Below, one piece after another: positions 16,693-23,812 of a DNA stretch of 64,000 bases. Source of the DNA: an uncultured Clostridia bacterium (lineage in GTDB: Bacteria; Bacillota; Clostridia; Oscillospirales; Acutalibacteraceae); the NCBI GenBank assembly GCA_937884975.1, contig CAKZZS010000064.1, positions 62,001 to 126,000 of the forward strand. The letters run 5' to 3'. Below the pieces are notes generated by a model. It saw only the letters and a program-made list of their open reading frames with translations. It did not search any database and had not been told where the DNA came from. The stretch's first letter is position 1; every line of letters begins with the position of its first letter. A program made the translations under genes and the position numbers.

Positions 16693-17367
16693 ATGCTTTT
16701 TAATATTATCCGCGGCGCGGATGTAACCGAAATTATAACCTATGTTTTCGCAATGGCGTTTGTTGTGTTCTGCACCTTGCCTATTCACGAATATGCCCAC
16801 GCGCTTGTCGCCTATAAGCTCGGCGATAATACCGCAAAAAATATGGGAAGACTTACTATAAATCCCATGGCTCATATTGACTGGATAGGCGCGGTGATGA
16901 TTCTTCTTGTCGGCTTCGGCTATGCAAAGCCCGTTCCCGTCAATTCAAGGAATTTCAAAAACCCTAAATTCGGTATGGCTGTTACCGCTCTTGCCGGTCC
17001 GATATCGAATATTATTATGGCGTTTCTCTTCCTTTTGTTAGGTCAGGCGGTTGCGCATTTTGCTTCTGTAACTGTCCTTTGGAGCGCTGTTTACAGCTTT
17101 CTGTATTTTGCCGCTCTTATAAACGTCAGCCTTGCGGTGTTTAATCTTATACCCGTTCCGCCTCTTGACGGTTCAAGGGTCTTGAGCGCTCTTTTACCCG
17201 ATAAGTATTACTACAAGTTAATGCAGTATGAAAGATATATTGTAATCGCTATCTTTGTTTTGCTTCTGACCGGCGCGCTTTCAAAGCCGCTTTCGTGGCT
17301 TTCGGGTATTCTTTTTAACGCGTTGAATTATGTTGCGGCTCTGCCGTTTGGAGGTTTGCTCAAATAA
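16693..17367 (+). CDS. Site-2 protease family (M50) membrane metalloprotease
   Basis: A 224-residue intramembrane metalloprotease-like protein with five to six spans. The zinc-binding HExxH is PIHEYAHALVAYKLGD, and the second metal-ligand motif is NLIPVPPLDGSRVL. The small size and lack of PDZ or CBS domains place it in the compact YwhC-like group commonly found just upstream of scpA-scpB. Its substrate is unknown. It lies 2 bases after prmC and its stop overlaps scpA by one base. Confidence 0.9.
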   Translation: MLFNIIRGADVTEIITYVFAMAFVVFCTLPIHEYAHALVAYKLGDNTAKNMGRLTINPMAHIDWIGAVMILLVGFGYAKPVPVNSRNFKNPKFGMAVTALAGPISNIIMAFLFLLLGQAVAHFASVTVLWSAVYSFLYFAALINVSLAVFNLIPVPPLDGSRVLSALLPDKYYYKLMQYERYIVIAIFVLLLTGALSKPLSWLSGILFNALNYVAALPFGGLLK

Positions 17368-18104
17368 TGGAGCAATTGAATTATAAGCTTGAGGTGTTTG
17401 AGGGTCCTCTTGACCTGCTGTTAAGCCTCATTTCAAAACACAAACTGAATATTAACGACATTCCCATTGTTGAGCTTGTTGACCAGTATATTTCATACGT
17501 CAACTCCATGCAGGAAGCGGATATGTATGTTGCCAGTGAGTTTATTGAAATGGCGGCAAGACTTATATATATCAAAACCGTTTCACTTCTTCCGAAATAC
17601 GAGGAAGCCGAGCAGTTAAAGGACGAGCTTCAGGGTGAGCTTATCGCTTATCAAACCTGTAAAGAGGTTGCAAAGCAGTTAAGTGAGAACACCGATGGGT
17701 TTAACCGTTTTGTCAGGGATATGGAAAAGATAGAGCCGGACAGAACCTATACAAGACTCCACGAGGCGCAGGAGCTTATATCGGCTTATATTTCAGCCGC
17801 GGGAAAAAGACTTCGTTTTCTTCCGCCGAGTATTGACGCTTTTTCGGGTATTGTCGCAAAGAAAATCGTCTCCGTAAGCTCAAAGTTTCGCTCAATTTAT
17901 TCAAAATTGAGAAAGGGAAAGAAGACAAAATTCAATTCTCTTTTTGAGGACGCCGAGACTCGTTCGGATTTAGTGGCAACGTTTTTGGCGGTGCTTGAGA
18001 TGACAAAGCTTAAAAAAATAAAGGTTCTCGGCGAAGGAAGCACGGCTGAAATCGAGCTTCTCGACGAGGATATGGAATTAACTGACAGTGAGGAATGGAC
18101 GTGA
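17367..18104 (+). CDS. scpA: Segregation and condensation protein A
   Basis: The kleisin subunit of the Smc-ScpA-ScpB chromosome condensin. The N-terminal Smc-binding motif reads YKLEVFEGPLDLLLSLISKH, followed by ELVDQYISYVNSM and EFIEMAARLIYIKTVSLLP. The C-terminal winged helix includes FLAVLEMTKLKKIKV. At 245 residues it is normal length. It overlaps scpB by 10 bases, and the stable partner pair is therefore made together. Confidence 0.96.
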   Translation: MEQLNYKLEVFEGPLDLLLSLISKHKLNINDIPIVELVDQYISYVNSMQEADMYVASEFIEMAARLIYIKTVSLLPKYEEAEQLKDELQGELIAYQTCKEVAKQLSENTDGFNRFVRDMEKIEPDRTYTRLHEAQELISAYISAAGKRLRFLPPSIDAFSGIVAKKIVSVSSKFRSIYSKLRKGKKTKFNSLFEDAETRSDLVATFLAVLEMTKLKKIKVLGEGSTAEIELLDEDMELTDSEEWT

Positions 18105-18691
18105 ACGCAAATAAACTTACGGCGGCTTGTGAAGCAATTCTTTTTGCTTACGGCGAGCCTATTGAATTATCAAGACTTTCTGAAGCACTCGGCATTGAGG
18201 ACGAGCTTACGGAACAGTTGCTTCTCAATCTTGAAGCCAATCTTCAGGAAAGGGGAAGCGGACTGAGACTTCTTAAGCTTGAGGATAAATATCAGCTTTC
18301 GACCGATACTCAGTACGCTGATCTAATAAGAAGCGTGCTTGAAATAAAAAGGAATACTCCGCTTTCGCAGGCGGCGTTTGAGGTGCTTGCAATAGTTGCG
18401 TATAATCAGCCTATTACGAAGTCTTACATAGAACAGGTCAGGGGAGTTGACTGCTCGGGCGTTATATCCTCGCTTTGTCAGAAAAAGCTTATTGAGGAAA
18501 AGGGAAGACTGGATTTGCCGGGAAGACCTCTTGTTTACGGGACAACGCCGGAGTTTTTAAGGTGCTTTTCGCTTTCGTCACTTGACGAATTACCCTCGCT
18601 TCCCGAAAATGATGCGAATAAAAACATTGAAAACGAAGCCGAACAGGCTCAAATAATAAATGAAAATAAAGAAGAACCGAACGAAGAATAA
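18095..18691 (+). CDS. scpB: Segregation and condensation protein B
   Basis: The winged-helix partner of ScpA in the Smc complex. The N-terminal half matches KLTAACEAILFAYGEPIELS and the second domain AFEVLAIVAYNQPITKSYIE followed by VRGVDCSGVISSL, the family signature. The acidic tail beyond about residue 170 (ENEAEQAQIINENKEEPNEE) is probably disordered. The start is ATG 18095 or the internal GTG 18101; the GAGGAATGGACGTG context makes both possible. Confidence 0.95.
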   Translation: MDVNANKLTAACEAILFAYGEPIELSRLSEALGIEDELTEQLLLNLEANLQERGSGLRLLKLEDKYQLSTDTQYADLIRSVLEIKRNTPLSQAAFEVLAIVAYNQPITKSYIEQVRGVDCSGVISSLCQKKLIEEKGRLDLPGRPLVYGTTPEFLRCFSLSSLDELPSLPENDANKNIENEAEQAQIINENKEEPNEE

Positions 18692-18706
18692 CAGGGGGGT
18701 GAGGAT

Positions 18707-19411
18707 TTGCCGGTACTTTACACTATTCTCGGAATTATCGCCTTCTTTGTGCTGATTTTCAGTATTAAAATTCAGGTCAATGCGGAATATCTTGACGGGT
18801 TTGTTTCGGATGTTAAGTGGCTTTTTATAAGGGTGCCGCTTTATCCGAGACCTGAAAAGAAGGAAAAGAAGCCAAAGAAAGAGAAAAAGAAGAAAGAAAA
18901 GAAAAAAGAAGAAGAAAAAAAGGACGAGCAACCCGAGGAAAAGGGCGAAAATAAAATCGTCGAAATGTTCAAAAACTTTTATGAAAATCAGGGCTTTGAC
19001 GGCGTTATGAAGCTTCTTGAGGATACCGTTGATTCTGCGGAAAAGATGGGTCATTCCTTTAAAAAGCATTTCATTTTCCAAAGGCTTTATTTGTGGATGA
19101 GCGTTGCCAAAAACCATGACGCAGCCGAAACCGCGCTTGAATACGGCAGGATTTGTCAAAAGGTATTTCCTCTTTACGGTTATATCTGCTCTTCTTTCCC
19201 CGTTAGAAAGTATGACTGCGTAATTGAGCCTGATTTTATAGGTAATTCAAATACTGCCCGTTTTGCGGTGTCTTTCTCCGTAAGACCCATATTTTTCACA
19301 AATGCTTTAATTACATTTGCATTCAGAATGCTGTTTAAAGTAGCTTTAAAGTTTTACAGAAAATCAAAACCGAAAGCTATTAAAAATAATAAAACAAATA
19401 ATACTAAATAA
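18707..19411 (+). CDS. DUF2953 protein with lysine/glutamate-rich segment
   Basis: A 234-residue protein resembling the DUF2953 family, which often sits beside ytfJ in spore formers. It has an N-terminal membrane helix (about 3-20), an extremely charged Lys/Glu stretch at about residues 48-85, and a C-terminal region with YDCVIEPDFIGNSNTAR and a second hydrophobic helix (about 195-215). The TTG start at 18707 is supported by GGGGGGTGAGGAT. The mixed-charge region is probably a flexible or coiled linker. A sporulation role is inferred only from the neighbouring gene and the family's distribution. Confidence 0.78.
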   Translation: MPVLYTILGIIAFFVLIFSIKIQVNAEYLDGFVSDVKWLFIRVPLYPRPEKKEKKPKKEKKKKEKKKEEEKKDEQPEEKGENKIVEMFKNFYENQGFDGVMKLLEDTVDSAEKMGHSFKKHFIFQRLYLWMSVAKNHDAAETALEYGRICQKVFPLYGYICSSFPVRKYDCVIEPDFIGNSNTARFAVSFSVRPIFFTNALITFAFRMLFKVALKFYRKSKPKAIKNNKTNNTK

Positions 19412-19425
19412 GGTGGTGCTTCATT

Positions 19426-19857
19426 ATGAAGGAACAGTCAGCAGCAGGAATTCTCGAAACTACTATCGAGAAGGTAAGAGATTTGGTAAACGTCAGCACT
19501 ATTATCGGCGAGCCGATGAATATTGACGGAAATCTTACAATCATCCCTGTTTCAAAGGTTACATACGGCTTTGCTTCCGGCGGCAGCGATTTCCCCTCAA
19601 AGGCTTCAAAGGAAATCTTCGGCGGCGGCGGCGGAGCAGGCGTAACAATTACTCCCGTAGCTTTCCTTGTTGTAAGTGACGGTGAGGTTACGATTAAAAA
19701 TATCACTGCTTTTGATAATGCGGCTGAAAGAGTTGTCAACCTTGTTCCCGAAATGTTTGATAAGGTCAACAGCGTTGTCAATAAGGCAAAGAAAGAAATG
19801 GAAGCAAAGCAGAACGCTGATATGGTTTCCGTTACGGATGAGCCTGCGGCTGAATAA
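19426..19857 (+). CDS. ytfJ: GerW family sporulation protein (YtfJ)
   Basis: A 143-residue protein of the GerW/YtfJ family, found mainly in spore formers and needed for normal germination in Bacillus. Recognisable blocks are TIIGEPMNIDGNLTIIPVSK, YGFASGGSDF, a glycine run GGGGGAGVTITPVAFLVV and the C-terminal amphipathic helix. The start has a strong AAGGTGGTG site. Its presence with the DUF2953 gene and a dacF-like carboxypeptidase is the window's best evidence that the organism can sporulate. Confidence 0.92.
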   Translation: MKEQSAAGILETTIEKVRDLVNVSTIIGEPMNIDGNLTIIPVSKVTYGFASGGSDFPSKASKEIFGGGGGAGVTITPVAFLVVSDGEVTIKNITAFDNAAERVVNLVPEMFDKVNSVVNKAKKEMEAKQNADMVSVTDEPAAE

Positions 19858-19910
19858 TTAACGCTGAATTATAGTTTCTCTCGCCTCATATTTATTTATG
19901 GGGTGAGGTA

Positions 19911-21050
19911 ATGAAACGTATTTTTGCATTTGTTTTCAGTTTAATATTGCTTTTCTGTTTTCCGATAAATTCGTTTTCGTCGGGAAAAATGACTGTGTCC
20001 GCTAAAGCCGCGGTGCTTATTTGCGCTGATAACGGCGAGGTTGTTTTTGAAAAAAACGCTCACGAGAAGCTCTCCATGGCGTCGACTACCAAAATAATGA
20101 CTGCTCTTATAACTATTGAGCAGTGTTGTCCCGAAAGGGTTGTTGTCGTCAGCGAAAACGCCATTAAGGTTGAAGGGACTTCAATGGGACTTAAAAAGGG
20201 CGACAAGGTCAATTATTATTCCCTTGTGTGCGGAATGCTTCTTTCTTCTGGTAATGACGCAGCAAATGTTGCGGCAACAGATATATCCGGGAGCATTGAA
20301 GAATTTGCCGTTTTGATGAATGAAAGGGCAAAAAAGCTCGGTATGAACGATACGTCCTTTGTCACTCCCTCCGGTCTTGACGCAAAGGACCATTATTCCA
20401 CCGCTTACGATATGGCTTTGCTCTCTTCTTTCGCGATTAAAAACGAAACCTTTCGTGAAATCTGCTCAAGCAAGAGCAAAACCGTTTCCTTCGGTAATCC
20501 CGAAACGGAGCATACGCTGTATAATCACAATAAGCTTCTCGGTTCGGTTGAAGGAGTTTTCGGAGTTAAAACGGGCTTTACGAAGAAAAGCGGACGGTGT
20601 CTTGTTTCTGCGTGTGAACGCAACGGTATTACGCTTATCTGCGTTACGCTCAATGACCCCGACGACTGGGCGGACCACAAAAAGCTTTTTGATTACGGCT
20701 TTGAAAGGTGCGTTTTACCCGACTGCGATTTAACCGAGGTTGGAGTAAGAGTTACGGGAGGGGAAAGAAAAATTGTGGACGTCGAATGCGCCTGCCTTCC
20801 CGTTCTTGTAAATAAAGGAAACGAGTTTACAAGGCTTGTAACAGTTGACAGTTTTCTCTATGCGCCCGTAAAATCGGGTCAGAAGGTCGGCGCTGTTTAT
20901 TACTACTCAAAGGACGGAAAACTGCTTTATACGGTTGACCTTTTGAGCGTTCAGTCGGTAAACGCGGTTAAAGCGGTAAAGGTGCAAAAAAATCAACAGG
21001 AAAAGAAGAAAAGCATTTTTGATTTTTTAAAGAGTATATTCAGGAGATAA
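19911..21050 (+). CDS. D-alanyl-D-alanine carboxypeptidase (PBP5/DacF type)
   Basis: A low-molecular-weight penicillin-binding protein that trims the terminal D-Ala from peptidoglycan stem peptides outside the membrane. The signal peptide spans about residues 1-23. The active-site triad motifs are present: SxxK in MASTTKIMTAL, SxN in LSSGNDAANVAA and KTG in VFGVKTGFTKKSG. The beta-rich C-terminal domain occupies about 275-345, followed by a basic amphipathic tail (VQKNQQEKKKSIFDFLKSIF) that would attach peripherally to the membrane. Placement beside ytfJ fits a spore-cortex DacF role, but a vegetative role is equally possible. Confidence 0.93.
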   Translation: MKRIFAFVFSLILLFCFPINSFSSGKMTVSAKAAVLICADNGEVVFEKNAHEKLSMASTTKIMTALITIEQCCPERVVVVSENAIKVEGTSMGLKKGDKVNYYSLVCGMLLSSGNDAANVAATDISGSIEEFAVLMNERAKKLGMNDTSFVTPSGLDAKDHYSTAYDMALLSSFAIKNETFREICSSKSKTVSFGNPETEHTLYNHNKLLGSVEGVFGVKTGFTKKSGRCLVSACERNGITLICVTLNDPDDWADHKKLFDYGFERCVLPDCDLTEVGVRVTGGERKIVDVECACLPVLVNKGNEFTRLVTVDSFLYAPVKSGQKVGAVYYYSKDGKLLYTVDLLSVQSVNAVKAVKVQKNQQEKKKSIFDFLKSIFRR

Positions 21051-21051
21051 T

Positions 21052-21804
21052 ATGGCGGAAAGTAAAGTCAGGCTTCAGAAATTTATGGCTGATAACGGTG
21101 TGGCTTCAAGGCGAAAGAGCGAGGAACTGATTTCTTCGGGCAAGGTCAGGGTCAACGGCGTTGTAGCTTCAATTGGCGATAAGGTTGACCCGAAAAGGGA
21201 TAAGGTGACTGTTTCGGGTAAAAAAATTACGGTTGACAGTGAAAACATTTATATAATGCTTCATAAACCGCGCGGCTTTATTACCACAATGAATGACGAG
21301 CGTGACAGGAACTGCGTTGCCCAGCTTGTAAGCGATGTTAAAAAAAGAGTTTATCCCATAGGCAGACTCGACAGAGAGAGCGAAGGACTTTTGCTTCTTA
21401 CAAATGACGGCGAGCTTGCAAACGCCATAACTCACCCTAAAAAGCACGTCCCGAAAACCTACCGAGTGACGGTGCGACCGTCTGTTACCGAGTCCCAGAT
21501 TACAGCCCTTTCGACCGGCATTGAAATTGACGGCAGGGTTACTATGCCCAGCGAGGTTCACGTCCTCGAAAAGCAGGAGGGCAGGGTAGTTTTAAGCATT
21601 ACCATTTACGAGGGCAGAAACAGACAGATAAGAAAAATGTGCGAGGCGCTTTCTTTAGAGGTTGCGCGCCTTAAAAGGGTATCCGTCGGTCCCGTAAAGC
21701 TCGGAATGCTCGCCCAGGGTAAGTACCGTTATCTTACCGACGATGAGGTAAGAAAACTCAAAATTGCCGCAGGAATTGACAATAAATCAAAGAGAACTAA
21801 ATAA
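21052..21804 (+). CDS. rluB: rRNA pseudouridine synthase (RluB/RsuA family)
   Basis: It isomerises uridine to pseudouridine in rRNA. The N-terminal S4 RNA-binding domain reads RLQKFMADNGVASRRKSEEL. The catalytic aspartate lies in YPIGRLDRESEGLLLLTNDG, and the family segment YEGRNRQIRKMCEAL follows. The 250-residue length fits RluB (23S position 2605 in E. coli); RsuA cannot be excluded by motif alone. It starts 1 base after the carboxypeptidase stop. Confidence 0.93.
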   Translation: MAESKVRLQKFMADNGVASRRKSEELISSGKVRVNGVVASIGDKVDPKRDKVTVSGKKITVDSENIYIMLHKPRGFITTMNDERDRNCVAQLVSDVKKRVYPIGRLDRESEGLLLLTNDGELANAITHPKKHVPKTYRVTVRPSVTESQITALSTGIEIDGRVTMPSEVHVLEKQEGRVVLSITIYEGRNRQIRKMCEALSLEVARLKRVSVGPVKLGMLAQGKYRYLTDDEVRKLKIAAGIDNKSKRTK

Positions 21805-21818
21805 ATTCGGAGATAAAT

Positions 21819-22697
21819 ATGGTTAAAAGTATGACCGGCTACGGACGCAGTCAGCAGGCAGTTGACGCGATGAATATTACCGTAGAGATAAAAAGTGTAA
21901 ATCATAAGTATTTTGAATTTAACGCAAGAGTGCCCAGGACGTTCGGCTTTCTTGAAGAAAAGCTAAAAAGCTTTGCCCAGTCGCTTATTTCCAGGGGAAA
22001 AATTGAGTGTTACGTTTCAATTGAAATGCCCGAGGATGAAAATGTTGAGGTAAGCGTCAATTACGCGCTTGCCCAAGGGTATATAAACGCTCTTAAGAGC
22101 CTTTGCGAAAAATATTCGCTTCGCGAGGATGTTTCCGTAACCTCTGTTTCACGTTATCCCGACGTGCTTACGGTTCATAAGCTTCCCGAGGATGAGGATA
22201 AAATCTGGAACGCCGTAAAAACAGTTGCGGCTGAAGCTATCGCTTCCTTTATTTCAATGCGTGAAAGAGAGGGAGAAAAGCTAAAGGAGGATATTCTTTC
22301 AAGAGCGGACACGATTATTGAATGCGTTTCGTTTATTGAACAGAGAAGCCCTCAAACCGTAAGCGAATATAACGAAAAGCTCAAAGCGCGTATTCGTGAA
22401 CTTATCGGCGACGTGAGCGTAGACGAGCAAAGACTTTTGCAGGAAGCCGCCATCTATGCGGATAAAATTGCCGTGGCTGAAGAAACCGTCAGGCTTCGCA
22501 GTCATATTTCACAGCTTCGTGAGATGTTTGATTCTACCGACGCAATAGGCAGAAAAATGGATTTTCTTGTTCAGGAGATAAACCGTGAGGCGAATACAAT
22601 AGGCTCAAAGGCGCAGGATGTTGAAATAACAAGACGTGTCTTAACTATTAAAGGCGAGGTTGAAAAAATCCGAGAACAGGTTCAGAACATCGAGTAA
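21819..22697 (+). CDS. yicC: YicC/YloC family endoribonuclease
   Basis: A 292-residue protein with the invariant N-terminus MVKSMTGYGRS, followed by VEIKSVNHKYFEFNARVPR, and the C-terminal DUF1732 block with IGRKMDFLVQEINREANTIG. Members cleave RNA and, in E. coli, promote turnover of a small RNA. The neighbourhood yicC-remA-gmk-rpoZ-priA is conserved in Firmicutes, which supports the call. Confidence 0.94.
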   Translation: MVKSMTGYGRSQQAVDAMNITVEIKSVNHKYFEFNARVPRTFGFLEEKLKSFAQSLISRGKIECYVSIEMPEDENVEVSVNYALAQGYINALKSLCEKYSLREDVSVTSVSRYPDVLTVHKLPEDEDKIWNAVKTVAAEAIASFISMREREGEKLKEDILSRADTIIECVSFIEQRSPQTVSEYNEKLKARIRELIGDVSVDEQRLLQEAAIYADKIAVAEETVRLRSHISQLREMFDSTDAIGRKMDFLVQEINREANTIGSKAQDVEITRRVLTIKGEVEKIREQVQNIE

Positions 22698-22717
22698 TTC
22701 ACAGGGGGATAAGACAA

Positions 22718-22978
22718 ATGAAGCTTGTTAATATCGGTTTCGGAAATGCAGTAAATGCTTCAAGGCTTATTTCCGTTATGTCTCCCGATTCGGCGCCCGT
22801 AAAAAGGCTTATCAGCGAGGCAAAGGCTAATAATATGCTTATTGACGCGACTCAGGGAAGAAGAACAAGAGCTGTCCTTGTTATGGACAGCGACCATATT
22901 GTTCTTTCCTATTTGCAGAGTGAAACCATAACCGCAAGATTTAATATGGAGCAAACGGAGGATGACGCGGATGAGTAA
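22718..22978 (+). CDS. remA: DUF370/RemA-type DNA-binding regulator
   Basis: An 86-residue protein of the RemA family, which in Bacillus activates extracellular-matrix and osmoprotection genes by binding DNA as an oligomer. The family phrase KLVNIGFGNAVNASRLISVM is followed by KANNMLIDATQGRRTRAVLV, with the basic patch expected to contact DNA. The site AGGGGGAT precedes ATG 22718. Its stop overlaps gmk by 8 bases. Confidence 0.93.
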   Translation: MKLVNIGFGNAVNASRLISVMSPDSAPVKRLISEAKANNMLIDATQGRRTRAVLVMDSDHIVLSYLQSETITARFNMEQTEDDADE

Positions 22979-23579
22979 GGGTATTTTAATTGTTTTTTCG
23001 GGTCCTTCGGGCGCAGGCAAGGATACAATTCTTTTTGACGTGCTTGAAAAGGACAAATCGCTTCAGAAATCCGTTTCGCTTACCACAAGAGAGAAACGCA
23101 ACGAGGAAAAAGAGGGCGTTGACTATTTTTTCACCTCTCTTAAGGAATTCAAGGACAAGCTCGATAACGGTGAAATACTTGAATATGCCCAGTACGGCCA
23201 GAATTTTTACGGCACCCCAAAAGCGCCCGTTGACAAGTGGCTTAACGAAGGGAAAACCGTAATACTTAAAATTGAGGTTCAGGGCGCGGCGAATATCAAG
23301 GAGCTTTACCCCGAAAGCGTAAGCATTTTCCTTTTGCCGCCGTCAATTAAGGAGCTCGAAAAAAGATTAAGGGCAAGGGATACGGATAAGGAAGACGACA
23401 TTCTTCGACGTATGACTATTGCCGAAGATGAGTTCAGAAGAAGCGTAAATTATGACTATATTGTCATTAACAATAAAGTTGACGAAGCGGTCAACGATGT
23501 TTTGTCCATAATAAGGGCGGAACAGCTTAAATCATCAAGAATGAAAAATTACATAAGTGAGGTAACAAAAAATGTTTAA
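22971..23579 (+). CDS. gmk: Guanylate kinase
   Basis: It phosphorylates GMP to GDP. The P-loop reads FSGPSGAGKDTI, with Asp where many homologues have Ser, a variant common in Clostridia. GMP-binding segments include TTREKRNEEKEGVDYFF and EIEVQGAANIKE-like residues. I start at ATG 22971 because GGAGG at 22957-22961 is 9 bases upstream; the in-frame ATG at 22962 abuts that site and is unlikely. The gene overlaps rpoZ by 8 bases. Confidence 0.95.
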   Translation: MSKGILIVFSGPSGAGKDTILFDVLEKDKSLQKSVSLTTREKRNEEKEGVDYFFTSLKEFKDKLDNGEILEYAQYGQNFYGTPKAPVDKWLNEGKTVILKIEVQGAANIKELYPESVSIFLLPPSIKELEKRLRARDTDKEDDILRRMTIAEDEFRRSVNYDYIVINNKVDEAVNDVLSIIRAEQLKSSRMKNYISEVTKNV

Positions 23580-23781
23580 TCCAGATTTAGCTCCGGTTTT
23601 AAAGAACCACATCAGCCGTTATTCACTTGTAACGGCAACTGCAAAAAGAGCGAGAGAGATTTCAAAGCAGGCAGAGGATGAGGGCGAAATTCTTATAGAA
23701 AAGCCCGTAAGCCTTGCGCTTGACGATTTTCTTGAGGGAAAATATGAAATAGTAGAGCCCGAGGAGATTCGTAATCTTTAA
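23572..23781 (+). CDS. rpoZ: RNA polymerase omega subunit
   Basis: A 69-residue omega subunit that aids assembly of RNA polymerase around beta'. The conserved helix reads HISRYSLVTATAKRAREIS, and the acidic C-terminal part ends in VEPEEIRNL. Size and position immediately after gmk are typical. The start lies within the last codons of gmk behind AGTGAGGTAAC. Confidence 0.94.
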   Translation: MFNPDLAPVLKNHISRYSLVTATAKRAREISKQAEDEGEILIEKPVSLALDDFLEGKYEIVEPEEIRNL

Positions 23782-23812
23782 TTATTATTAAAACGGTTCG
23801 GGAGGTGAAAAA

